64,000 nucleotides of DNA from the NCBI RefSeq assembly GCF_041734735.1, contig NC_134899.1, positions 6,160,149-6,224,148 of the forward strand. Reading direction: 5' to 3'. Shown here in pieces: positions 33,430-44,003 of this stretch. Made by a program: the position numbers and the translations under genes. Each line of letters begins with the position of its first letter. Positions within the stretch are counted from its first letter, which is position 1. The notes beneath the pieces were generated by a model. It did no database searches and had not been told where the DNA came from. It saw nothing but the letters and a program-made list of their open reading frames with translations. The stretch comes from Babylonia areolata. Lineage: Eukaryota > Mollusca > Gastropoda > Neogastropoda > Buccinidae.

Positions 33430-35690
33430 CAGATTTTTAACACATTAAGATTCTCATATCCCGATATTTCACACCCATATAACAGAACGGGTATAACCAT
33501 TTCCTGATACATGTCTAAAACAAAGTATAAGGATAGTTCCTGCTTTCTTGCAGTTTGTAACAACGAAAACATTGCTCTGCGTGCGTGGTCATCTGCTCTC
33601 TTTTTAGATAAGAAGTATGTTCCAGTCTTACTGAATTCTGTTCTAAGGTACGTAAATGAATTGACAACGTCTATTGTTTCTAAAACGAATTTAAACAGAT
33701 CTTGTGTGTTCTGTTTAAAATTTAAGATTACATTTTTGGTTTTTGAGACATTGACTTCATGTTTCCATTCAACACAATATTGTAATAAGGCATCTAACGC
33801 TTTTTGTAAACCCTGCTTCGAATATGATAAAAGAATCGTGTCAACTGCGTACAAGAGAACTGATCAAAGTATATATGCTGTAGAAGTGTTCAAACCATCA
33901 AACCCATTTTTGCTTTTAGTGTAAACAGTAACAGGATGGCAAGAACATGTTAGCAAAAATGTCTCCAGATCATTCAGATATGAAGAGAAAAGCAATGGAG
34001 AGAGATTTTCTCCATTACGTACCCCTTTAAAACTTCCGAAAAATTCGGATCTGTTATCACCATTGAACACACACGACTACATGCGAACATACATTTTCAT
34101 AACAACATTCGAAATCTTACCATTGATATGTTCCCTCATTAGTTTTATCCATAGCCCATACCGCCACTCAAAATCAAAGGCTTTCTTATAGTCAACAAAA
34201 GCGCAATATAACTTTTTCTTCTGATATTTGAAAATGTCAGTTATCACTTTCAACACAAAAGCATTGTCAGCAGTAGAATGGTTCTTTCGAAACCCAGCTT
34301 GATTATTCAGTAACAACTTGTTACATTCAATAAATTTAGTAAGTGTTTTGTTCCTTTTAATAAATTGAGTAAGTCTGCTATTTAATGTACCAGTAAATAA
34401 TTTGCCAAGATAACTTAGAAGTGTGATACCTATGTAATTATCACAATCATTTCTGTTTCCTTTTCCTTTATAATTTGTTTAATCATACCAGTTACCCATT
34501 CTTCTGGTATATCGCCAGGATCAGAACTTTGTTGAACAGATTGCAAAACATATTCTGGTATACTGTTTTTACAATATTCGTGGTACATCATATCACTACC
34601 AGCCAACTTTCCATTCCTTAAATGTTTTACAGCTTTTTCAACATCACCGACTGTTATTTGAGCAGTAAGGAAGTCAGTGTCGAAGTTTAGATTTCAGTTA
34701 ATAGATGGATTATATATGTTTTTCTTCAGTTTCAGTATTTAGCTGTTTGAAGTGCACTGACAAAATCTTTAAATGTATTGGACAACCAGGCTTTGAATGT
34801 CCTTCCGATCGTAGCCAGTAATCTTTGCACTTATTAGAACGCATTTGTTTTTAAATTCCTTTTTTTTTTCTTTTTTCTAGCACTGGTCCGCAATGTTTTC
34901 TTATATTCTTTACTTGCCTCTCCAAGCCTGATTCTATTTGGTACCGTATCAAATTGTTTAACCCTTCCCTTAGCCCGAAAATATTCAGATCGTTTTCGTC
35001 GACATTAAACCAAGATTGTTTCTTTTGTTTCGGTTTCGGAACAGAAGACAAAATTTGAACAGTCCCCATCGATTTTGTCGCAGCTTCACAAATTACTGTT
35101 GTTATCTTTTTATTGGCCCCCTAAATTGTAGACTATTCAACGGACGCGTTCAAAGACGTTATATCGTAAGTAAGCACTACTTCTTTGAACACATTAGATT
35201 TAGTGTTATCCCATTTCTTAGTTTTCTCAGAGTAATTATTCAGTGTGAGTTTCCTTGACAACACTAACTGGTACTACTTGTGGATTATCTGATACAACCA
35301 GTGTCACATGATTATTTACATCAGAAAATAGTGCTTCAAATGGCTTTACGTGTAGATCTCTTTCACTGTATTATTAAAGCATACAAAGCAATAATGTAAT
35401 CAATGGGAGAGCATGAATTATTAGTTTCAGCACCGATATCTTTATCACGGCCAACTCTCCCATTGTATGATTATAAGTAAAAGAACTTGCAAAATTCCAA
35501 TAACGGATATCCGTAATTATTCATTTTATGTTCATCCTGTGAATATCTTTTGGTGGGCTTATAGTTATCACCAGGAAATGATTCTAGCAGTTCAGTCACG
35601 TCGGTATACAAATCATCTTCTAAGAAATCATCGCAATAAGTATAGCCTACATCCCGGCAAGAAAGTAGCCTCATCGAAATAAACCGTTCA
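33430..35690 (-). mobile_element. LINE of unsettled clade, decayed
   Basis: Minus strand, from the right: an endonuclease end (KRYSQDEHKMNNYGYPLLEF), a linker (KQSWFNVDENDLNIFGLREG), the RT start LLNNQAGFRKNHSTADNAFV with LYCAFVDYKKAFDF, then a GVRNGENLSPLLFSSYLNDL block. After it come YAVDTILLSYSKQGLQKALD, where the usual A-D-D is A-V-D, and the thumb VIPVLLYGCEISGYENL. Gly-Glu-Asn-Leu-Ser-Pro at the RT turn separates it from the CR1, Tx1 and RTE-like copies here. Several stops and frame losses; the aspartate change alone would inactivate RT. Confidence 0.75.
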
Positions 35691-35754
35691 TGACTCGAAA
35701 TACGGTTTAATTCGGAAGACTTACAACCTATTATTGGTATGACTGTAAATAATT

Positions 35755-35828
35755 TTTCCTACTATATTTCAGCCAAATTAGGTATTGGCAGACAAAGTAT
35801 TTCCAGAGAAAATGGTAATGTTAAAGTT

Positions 35829-35884
<56 letters not shown>

Positions 35885-35937
35885 ACACCGGGTTGTGATA
35901 TAGACTCCCTTTGTTTACACAAGTGAGTCAAAAATCC
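35755..35937 (+). mobile_element. 3' part of the GACTCACTTGTG TIR repeat
   Basis: TTCCAGAGAAAATGGTAATG TTAAAGTTTACT, a CA run, CGAACACCGGGTTG and ACACAAGTGAGTC match the right half of the copy at 55.94-56.43 kb. Here the terminal inverted repeat (ACACAAGTGAGTC) is intact. It ends about 40 bp before the receptor start codon. Confidence 0.75.
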
Positions 35938-35975
35938 TTTGAAAATTGCTCACAAAAATAAACCTGTGTGCAGAG

Positions 35976-36212
35976 ATGGATTGGCAAAGTACGAAGGTCG
36001 TGATGATGCTCTTGCGTCTTCTGCACCTGGGACAGGATGGACAAAACCACGGTTTTGGGGTGCAAGGGAGCTTTTTGATCCAAGCTCCTCCGGCTAAGGT
36101 TTATGCCCGGTTGGGTGACATCAATATTGGTGTTTTAGATTCCCAAACATTCACCTGGAATGAAACGTTTCCATGCAGTGTAAGAAGAACGTATGATTTC
36201 AGATATGCAGAG
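35976..36212 (+). CDS. class C GPCR, first coding exon
   Basis: 79 codons in phase 0. ATG at 35976 opens MDWQSTKVVMMLLRLLHLGQ, a possible signal peptide with a hydrophobic core. Then LGDINIGVLDSQTF resembles the G-D-x-x-I-G-x-L strand at the start of class C ligand-binding domains, followed by a conserved Cys (FPCSV). The exon ends FRYAE and abuts AG|GCAAGT, a GC-type donor. Joining to exon 2 gives FRYAEVLAYAVEQIN, which lines up without gaps with the calcium-sensing receptor FRWLQAMIFAIEEIN, including the spacing from the Cys. An upstream GTAAGA at 36183 would remove nine conserved-length residues, so I reject it. The protein should be an extracellular-ligand receptor at the plasma membrane; the ligand is unknown. 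A repeat lies right upstream, so the promoter or a 5' exon is not visible. Confidence 0.75.
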
Positions 36213-36226
36213 GCAAGTAACATCTC

Positions 36227-36248
36227 TCTCTCTCTCTCTCTCTCTCTG
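36227..36248. repeat. (TC)n run beside the donor
   Basis: A short CT run begins about 14 bases after the proposed donor. Confidence 0.9.
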
Positions 36249-37164
36249 GGATTCAGTGACCAGTGATATCCAAAAACCACACCAAATCTTTACAGACGTG
36301 CTTTTATATAATCTATTCTACAATCTTCTTCTATATTGCCAATAAGATTCAAACTTAATACAGTCAGGCATATCTATATTTAAAATATTATCAGATTGTA
36401 CCCCACCCTCTCTCATGTGTAATTTTTCAAGTAAATGATCACCGTCACACACATAATAACTCGGCGAAGAATTAATCTGTACAACAAGACTCATATTCGT
36501 GTGGATGTCTATGGAATACTATTTCAGCTATACGTAATGTAAACTCCAGTCATAGTGTCTTCAAAATACTGGATCATAAATATTTTATGTCAGAGCAAAG
36601 CTTTATAAAGCCATGAAACTATTGAGATTGAAAAACATATGTCCTTGTCTCTGTGTCTATATCTGTCTCTCTATCTCTCTACAACTCCCCCCCCCCCTCC
36701 TCTCTCTTTCTTTCTGTCAGTCTGTCTCTTTCTCTGTCTTTTCTCTCTTGACCCCGTCTATTTCTTCATTCTTTCCTTACTTTCATAGTTCCTTCTTTCA
36801 TTTCGCTTGCGTGTGCTATTTTTTGTGGAAAGCTGTGTATTCTCTTTGCAACTTTTTGTGCTAGATCATTGTTTTTGTTGTTGCCATGCAATATGTATGT
36901 ATTTACTTTTTCCTTGGATTCCCGAGACTAATTTATATATTTTCTTTACGAGGGTAGGAAGAAAACAGACCAGTAAGTGGTTATTCCTTTTCCCTTAATA
37001 AAAAAAAAAAAAAAGTTTTGATTTCGATTTTGATTTCTCTCCTACCCTCTGTCCAGCGAGTTGACACACTTGTCTACACTAGTCTTCCACCAGACACTGG
37101 TCAGTCTGGAGTCCGTCTTCACTGGTCAAGGACCGGGGGATGCACACCACGTCTCCACACCTCG
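36249..37164. other. no gene recognised; pyrimidine-rich tract 36650-36800
   Basis: Holds TCTCTC/CTTTC-rich low-complexity DNA and an A run near 37003. Nothing else supported. Confidence 0.45.
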
Positions 37165-38632
37165 GGAGTTTTCCATCCCAGAACATCATTCCAACAGTGT
37201 CAGTTGAACCAATCAAGAGCCTTGGAAGATGATATGTTGAGTCCCTGAAAGACACAAAAAGAGGAGAGGAAACTCAGCAGACAGCAAAAGAAGGCCTGCA
37301 TATCATAGACAGATGTGGCCTTCCTGGCAAATACAAAGTGTGGTGCCTACAGTCCATGTTGATACCAAAGCTCCTGTGGCCTCTCCTGATATATGATATC
37401 AGCTGTAGCACAGTCGAGTCGATTGAGGCAAAGATCACCACGTACACACGCAAATGGCTTGGTGTTCCAACTGGTCTCACTGTCGCCAAGCAAAGCTGAG
37501 GCTACCTCTGAAATCCCTTGTCAAAGAATACAAGGTAGGGAAGGGAAGAATTCTCAGCATGCTCGAAGACACAGAAGACAGTATTGTGATATCCAACCAA
37601 CCCAAGCTGAAGACTGACAGAAAATGGAAAGTCAGGGAGCGAAAGAAAGTCTCAGCACGAAGGAAATAATGGGACACACCCAAACCATCATACAGGACCT
37701 GGGATCGACAAAGATGGATCAGTGGTCCAAGGCAAAGGGGAAAGCAAAAAGAAACATATTTGTACAGGAGAACAAGAACGAAGAGGATGATAAAAGAGTC
37801 CAGAAGGCCAGCAGGGGCAGTGGACAACATGGGGATCCACTCCAAAGAAGCCTCAGCTGTAGCGACATGTGGAACATGGCCCCTAAGATCTGTGTACGAC
37901 CCCTTTCCTTCGAATACAAACTTGGTGAAATGGGGGGAAAGCAGAGGACCCAGCGTGCTCATTTTGCCATGGCAAAGAAACAGTGGAACATGTCCTCAGC
38001 CCATGCAAAGCGGCGTGGAGCCAAGGACGGTACATATGGGGGCACAACCAAGTGCTAAAAGAATTAGCACATGTGGTGAGCACTGTCAAAGGAGCACCCA
38101 CACCACCAGAAGTTACAGTAGAGTTCCTATCTGGAGAAGGCAATAAAGTCTGGCCAGGAACAGCTGTAACATCCAAAGCATGGAAACGTGGGCTGCTTGA
38201 TGGTGCCGACGATTGGGAATGCACAGCTGACCTACCAGATGGGAAGAAACACCTAGAAATCATCAGCGAGAGCGGCATGAGACCTGACATAATACTTCAC
38301 TCCAAGGCAACGAAACAAGCGATTCTGATTGAGCTCACTATGCCATACGAAAGCAGAATGGAGGAAGTCCACATCCACAAAGCCCTAGAGTTTCTTATCA
38401 CTAGTGAGAAGCAGACCTGAACCATCACCGTATAAACGACAGCGCGGTGTTGGCCATCATCATGACTGCTTCTCACTTGCTCTTTGCGGGATGGAAGCCA
38501 GGAGGAAACACAAAGCAACCACGCGCAAGATACTTGAGCTGCTGAGTGAGGGTATGATCCCTCTCCAGTATCTCAGAAGACAGCAAACCGAAGTACTGCT
38601 ACAGTCTCTCAATCATAGGCAGAAAAAGTGAC
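37165..38632 (+). mobile_element. R2/NeSL-like LINE, C-terminal part with restriction-like endonuclease (copy H1)
   Basis: The plus strand reads IIDRCGLPGKYKVWCLQSM, LLWPLLIYDISCSTVESIEA and YTRKWLGVPTGLT, then a basic linker and CSFCHGKETVEHVLSPC, a C-X2-C-X7-H-X4-C motif. About 80 residues later is RPDIILHSKATKQAILIELT with MPYE, the R-P-D...E-x-T pattern of the PD-(D/E)XK endonuclease. CCHC followed by such an endonuclease at the C-terminus is the hallmark of R2/R4/NeSL/Hero LINEs, many of which insert at specific sites. RT is missing here (5' truncated), and at least three frames are used. Near 38.8 kb 38 bases of the linker are repeated. Confidence 0.75.
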
Positions 38633-38807
38633 AAAGCTGCTTTGATGCGACTTTGTTGTTATTTTCTACACTACGTCAAACTGATGACTACGCCAATCGC
38701 TTCACTTTGTCGGCCATAGTTCGCTGCTAACTCATTTCCAAGACAGCCCTGCCAGGCCCATCGTCTGCTCGGCTAATCAGCGCAATTCTCCTTGCACATG
38801 TGTTAAG

Positions 38808-39360
38808 GCACTGTCCAAGGAGCACCCACACCACCGGAAGTTATAACCAGCAAGTAGAGATCATCAGCGAATTAAACTTTGTCGGACTGATCATTTCCAG
38901 CGATTTGAAATGGGAGAAAAATACGGAAAAAATTGTTAAGAAAGCACAACAGCGCCTGTTCTTTCCTCGGCGCATAAAAAATTTCGGAATTAAAAGCGAA
39001 ATTATGGTTGATTTCTACTGAGCAGTCATTGAAAGTGTGCTATTCTTCGCCAAAACTGTTTGGTACGGAAACATTTCCAAGGCAGAAGTTGCAGCTCATA
39101 ACAGAATCGTAAAAACTGCCACCAAGATTACCGGGGCTGATCTACCTTCTTTAGACGACATATATTATAAGCGGCTATTGAAAAAAGCAAAATCAATCAG
39201 CCAGGACGAATCACATCCAGATTTTGGGATTTTCGAGATGCTCCGCTCTGGTCGATGGTACAGAAGGATATGGATGAAAATCAATCGCTTCGCCAATAGT
39301 TTTTCCCCCAAAGCAGTCCATGCCCTGTCTCTCGAACAAATCCAATATGATAAATAGAAT
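38808..39360 (+). mobile_element. L2/Rex-like LINE, RT C-terminus
   Basis: Reads FVGLIISSDLKWEKNTEKIV and KKAQQRLFF, a stop, then ESVLFFAKTVWYGNISKAEV and ATKITGADLPSLDDIYYKRL, ending NRFANSFSPKAVHAL. This W-x-x-N-T...K-A-Q-Q-R-L...VWYG pattern is common in L2/Rex-like elements. Only the thumb and tail are present. Its first 40 bases repeat part of the R2-like linker at 38.08 kb, a sign of a mosaic junction. Confidence 0.7.
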
Positions 39361-39432
39361 TGTGCAATCAACAACCATCTACCTGAAGATCTAGTCATCA
39401 GCCCCATCCACATGCAACATGCGGCCTCTGTT

Positions 39433-39437
<5 letters not shown>

Positions 39438-39506
<69 letters not shown>

Positions 39507-39525
39507 TGCGTGCGTGCATGTGTGT

Positions 39526-39556
<31 letters not shown>

Positions 39557-39560
39557 CAGC
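39438..39560. repeat. (TG)n(CG)n(TG)n tract
   Basis: A GT run, then about 16 bases of alternating GC, then GT again. Alternating purine-pyrimidine over about 120 bases. Confidence 0.95.
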
Positions 39561-39694
39561 GCGTGCATGTGTGAGTATGCACAAGTTTTTGTATTGATAT
39601 GCACTTGTATGTATCCTAATTTCTACTGTATCTGTGTTTGTGTATGATTTTCGATTTATGTTCGTACCTTGTTATGTACTATCCGCCCCACCCC

Positions 39695-39767
39695 CCACAC
39701 CCCCAATATTCCTTGTGACCCCGGTACACTTGGTAATAAATACATATTCTATTATATTCTATTCCCT
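39695..39767 (+). mobile_element. 3' end of the L2/Rex-like LINE
   Basis: CCCCGGTACACTTGGTAATA then (ATTCT)n; the same block is at 4740-4785. It probably belongs to the RT fragment ending at 39360, with the TG/CG tract inside its 3' UTR. Confidence 0.6.
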
Positions 39768-39892
39768 GCCTTTAGTGTTGAATAGTCATAAATTTGGAAA
39801 ACGGTTGTTTGGACAAGTCTTCCATGTTTATCGCTGTCTTTCATCAACCTTTTCCCAACTTGTAAGCTTTGTCTGTTGCATGTTTAGAGGGA

Positions 39893-39895
39893 GAG

Positions 39896-39944
<49 letters not shown>
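39893..39944. repeat. (GATA)n(GA)n microsatellite
   Basis: GATA repeats continue as GA repeats; read on the minus strand this is the (TC)n tail of the neighbouring LINE. Confidence 0.85.
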
Positions 39945-39950
<6 letters not shown>

Positions 39951-40357
39951 TTTATTTATCAGACCATAGCCCCTCATGAAGGGATAAGTGAACAAATACC
40001 ATTGCAAAAATTCAAGAACAAAATCAAATTTCAACAAAATAATACTAGAAATCAAAAACAATACTTCATGACATATTTCGTGGCTACAATTTCTCCGATT
40101 TTAAATGCTTTATATAAGAAACATAATAGATTAAATATGTCACGTTGTCTAGTGGATGACATAAGGAGCCTTAGTTTAAAGGTGCATGGATATTGATAGT
40201 ACTTTGAAGGAATAAACTTTAGTCTAATTTCAGTAAGTGCTAGACAGCGCAAAACAAAATGTAGTTCATTTTCCTTGAAAGATTTATATGTCGGACCAAT
40301 CGGATCTCTATTATTATGTTTTCTGTATCTGTAATGAAATAATGTACAGCCATACAC
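39945..40357 (-). mobile_element. LINE C-terminal fragment with (TC)n tail
   Basis: Minus strand: YKSFKENELHFVLRCLALTE, IRLKFIPSKYYQYPCTFKLR and LLCFLYKAFK. This E-x-H-F-V-L-x-C...R...Y motif is the C-terminal zinc-binding-like end of a LINE protein. The 3' UTR ends AATAAACCCCTGTCTCTC. It may belong to the same lineage as the element at 33.4-35.7 kb. Confidence 0.6.
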
Positions 40358-40569
40358 CTAGCCTAAATTTTGTCGTTATATATGTTAAGTGACCATAGGT
40401 GTATCGCTGTTGTCACATACTTCAATGTGTTTTGCATAGGCATCAGAATTCAAGTCTTGTATTTGCAAAGAAAGAAAGAAAAAAAAGTTTTGGATGTCTT
40501 GCCTGTATGGTCGACTTGGCTAGGTTTTTCAAATTACAAAGCAAGATTTGTTAGGGCTTGTATTGAATG

Positions 40570-41290
40570 GTAATGTATTGATATTGTTACATTCTATTAA
40601 TGACATGTAATAGAACCATTTTGCTAAGAATTTGGTATCATTCATAGGTAAATGTGATACATATGCTTCCGTTTTCTATCTTAATCTAAGTTGTGTTAGG
40701 AATACTTCAAATTGTAGAATTTGTTTGTTTAGTTTGCTTTTGTATAGGAAGTGTTTTGCAATTAGAATAATGAAATCAAGGATATCATCAGAAGCAGCAC
40801 TGAGGTTCGAAACAGAATAAAGTCTTCAGTAAATTTTACATTTTGTGCGTTTTCACATTTATCATCTGAACATGTTTCAAGTGTTTTCTAAAGGTTATGT
40901 GCAATATCACACTGCCAAAAAAGATGCGGATAGATTCTGTATGCATATTTAAAAAACCCTACACATATCGTTGTCTGTAAGTTTAATTCTTTTTAATGAC
41001 GTATTTCTACCAATAATTCAATGTACTATTCTCATCTGGAACCATTTTAAGTTGCCATCACTAATCTTATTCACTTTGCAAAACGTTACCTTACAATTAA
41101 TTTTTAAGTTTTTCTTCACATTTGTAGCAGCATTTAGTAGCAGTATCATTTTCCATAAGGATATCATGATAAAATGTTGTCCCTTTTGTAACTGAATATA
41201 GCAGTTGTAGTGACTTTCGCATGTGTCTTACTGAAATACTATCAATACTGATGTTTAGGTTTGCAAAATGCTTTTTTTTATTTTTTTTTT
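40570..41290 (-). mobile_element. Tx1-like LINE C-terminal fragment
   Basis: Minus-strand pieces NLKWFQMRIVHWIIGRNTSL, YAYRIYPHLFWQCDIAHNL and KHFLYKSKLNKQILQFEVFL form the C-terminal end of L1/Tx1-like ORF2, where a zf-RVT-like HLFW-x-C motif is usual. Frame changes are present; no RT core is left. Confidence 0.6.
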
Positions 41291-41864
41291 ATCGATCTAA
41301 CACAACTGTAAAAAGTTTTAAAAAAATGTTCTTATGTAACCGGTTGGGTGGGGTTCTCTCACCACATCAGTCCAGGTTCTTTTCAAGTCTTTGTTGGGGA
41401 CGGGGAACGTATCGGGATATGGGTAAGGGGACGGGAGAGCGAGGGGTTAAAGGGCAAAGGACTGTACTCGTACACGAAGGAAAATAAGTAGATAAATACC
41501 CTGTGGACGAAACAACAAAATCCTCGTAAGCCAGCGTACAGTAAGGTCTATGAAAGTTCATTCAAGCACTCACTCCAAACATCACTTTACCAAATATTAC
41601 ACATGAATCTACAATTGTTACAAATGAATGTGTGAAAAGACTAAAATATCCCATTAATCGAAATGAGCAATTGCTTTCAACTATCTGGACTCCCACTTCG
41701 AAATTGTCTAATTTCTTAAAGATGTTTATATAAATTCTAGAAACTTCTAGGTGTAAGTTGATATTACATTTCAGTTAAGATTAACTCGATTATTGGAAAT
41801 AATTGCAAATCCGATCAAATGCATCACATCTGAACTGATGATGATGACCGACGGATGAGTAGGC
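41291..41864. other. no gene recognised
   Basis: A-T rich spacer between LINE fragments. Confidence 0.45.
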
Positions 41865-43195
41865 AGGCAGGCTTATCTGTCGGTGTGTGTCCTCATATGG
41901 GAGAAGAGGCCGATTCTGGGTGCGCAGCACTTCCCACAGGCGTTGCAAGGGAAAATGTCTCCAGAAGTTGAGCCCTGCTTCCTTTGCTCACACTTCTCCT
42001 TAATGGCCAGCGTTCTCTTGTTTTCAAACGTCTTTATGCCACTAGAGCACAGCATCCTCCAGCGAGAGCGGTCAAGGGCATCAGTTTCCCAGGAAGCGAT
42101 GTCTATGTCACAGGCTTTGAGGTTTGTCTTCAAGGTATCCTTGAAGCGCTTGCAGGGCCATCCAAGTTCGCGGTGGCCTTCCTTCAGCTAGCCATACAAG
42201 AGCATCTTCGGGATCCCGCTGTCTGTCATGCGGACAACGTGTCCTGTCCAGCGTCAACAGGCTTTTGATGCTGGGCAGGCCACTCCTCTCTACGACCTGG
42301 AGGTTGAAGACCCTGTCTTGCCACTTTATGCCGAGGATCTTTCGTAGGCATCTCTGGTGAAACTGCTCAAGTTGTTGAATGTGACGGCGATACTTCGTCC
42401 ATGTTCCACAGCAGTACAACAAGGTGGTCAGCACAACAGCTGTGTAGGTTTTGATTTTGGTGCTGAGCCTGATGCCTTTGTTGAGTCTGCCAAAGGTGGA
42501 GCTGGCCTTGGCGATGCGCAGCGTCACTTCTGCATCAAGGGCTCCGTTGCTGCATAGGGTGCTGCCCAGGTAGCAAAACTTGTCGACTGACTTGATCTCT
42601 GTGTCATCAATCTTGATTGCAGGTTGGGGGAGGGGGGCGGAGGGGGGGGGGGAGGCACTGACGTTCTGTGAGCTAGCTGGTTGGTACACGCACTCGGTCT
42701 TGCTGAGGCTGATGGCGAGTCCAAAGCGCCTGCAGGAGGTTGCGAACCAGTCCATAATGAACTGCATGTCCTCATGGGGGTGTGCAGCAAGTGCGCAGTC
42801 ATCAGCGAAGAGGAACTCTCTCAACAGTGCCTCAAACACCCTGGACCTGGCGTGGAGTCGCCGCAAGTTGAAAAGTTTGCCATCTGTGCGAAACGGAATG
42901 TATATGCCCCGGTCACAGTCTTGGAAGGCGTCAGTCAGCATGGCAGAGAAGAGAATGGAGAACAGTATGGGTGCCAGGACGCAGCCCTGCTTCACTCCAT
43001 TTACCACAGGGAAGGGATCCGACATGTCAGTATTTTCCTGTACTCTCGCCTGCATGTCATCGTGGAATAACGCAATCAGCTGGATTAGGCTCTTTCGGCA
43101 GCCGAACTTTCGGAGGATCTTCCACAGACCACGTCGGTTCACCGTGTTGAAGGCCTTAGTCAGGTCTAAAAAGACCATGTGGAGCATGTAATACA
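41865..43195 (-). mobile_element. RTE-like LINE, 5'-truncated copy (R4)
   Basis: One minus-strand frame of more than 340 codons covers VFLDLTKAFNTVNRRGLWKI, VVNGVKQGCVLAPILFSILF, LREFLFADDCALAAHPHEDM, FCYLGSTLCSNGALDAEVTL and LLYCCGTWTKYRRHIQQLEQ. After a frame change it ends in CNACGKCCAPRIGLFSHMRT, a C2H2-type finger. The 3' UTR is about 40 bases with CATCATCATC. Very similar to copy R3 and with an intact catalytic ADD, so a recent insertion. The 5' edge is sharp at about 43195. Confidence 0.88.
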
Positions 43196-43318
43196 CAAAG
43201 GTTATCGTGTTTAAAGTTATGCAACATAGCAGCACTGCCTTAACAGACTATAGAAAAGAAAGACAAATTTTCTTCTCACTTAAGTGAAATCACAGTTTTT
43301 TCTAGCATTTTTAATGAC
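43196..43318. other. short spacer
   Basis: Unassigned DNA between two LINE copies. Confidence 0.5.
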
Positions 43319-43342
43319 CAGTTTCAGTTTCAGTTTCAGTAG

Positions 43343-43450
43343 CTCAAGGAGGCGTCACTGCTTTCGGACAAATCCATATACGCTACACCACATCTGCCAA
43401 GCAGATGCCTGACCAGCAGCGTAACCCAACGAGCTTAGTCAGGCCTTGAG
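43343..43450 (-). other. cloverleaf-type 3' module (copy in N1)
   Basis: Closing stem CTCAAGG/CCTTGAG (43343-43349 with 43444-43450). Inside are arm GCGT/ACGC, arm CATCTGC-CAA-GCAGATG and arm CCTGAC/GTCAGG. Two substitutions relative to the other copies, one weakening the small inner hairpin. Confidence 0.7.
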
Positions 43451-43714
43451 AAGAAAAAAAAGGTGAATAAATAATAGATAAGCTTACATAAATAAATAAA
43501 TAAATAATAATTATAATATAAAAAAGGTCGTAGTAATTATTAAAAAAAAAGAAGAAAAAAAAAGACAACAATGATGATAAATAAGCAAATAAATGTAAAA
43601 CATGAAGACACACATTCACACATACACCCACACATGCATAACAGATATGCACCAAGCATGCAGTTTCACAGATATGAAAGCACAGTCAAATACATATAAA
43701 CGTACATGAGCTCC

Positions 43715-43749
<35 letters not shown>

Positions 43750-43914
43750 TACCCTCCACCTCCTCTACCCCCCTCCTCCACACACTCATTTCTAGTCTAC
43801 GTATCGCAGCTTCCACGGCACACACACGCAAACACACACACACACACACACACAGATGAACACTTACTTGTACAAGCACACACACATACGCCCATATCTC
43901 CCACCCCCCAACCC

Positions 43915-43918
<4 letters not shown>

Positions 43919-44001
<83 letters not shown>
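43919..44001. repeat. (TA)n microsatellite inside the LINE 3' UTR
   Basis: About 80 bases of TA at the same place where copies N2 and N3 have shorter TA tracts. Confidence 0.95.

Positions 44002-44003
<2 letters not shown>

Noticed and set aside
36183-36190. GTAAGA as the exon 1 donor
   Set aside because: It is in phase 0 but deletes nine residues and spoils the spacing from the conserved Cys to the A-V-E-x-I-N helix.
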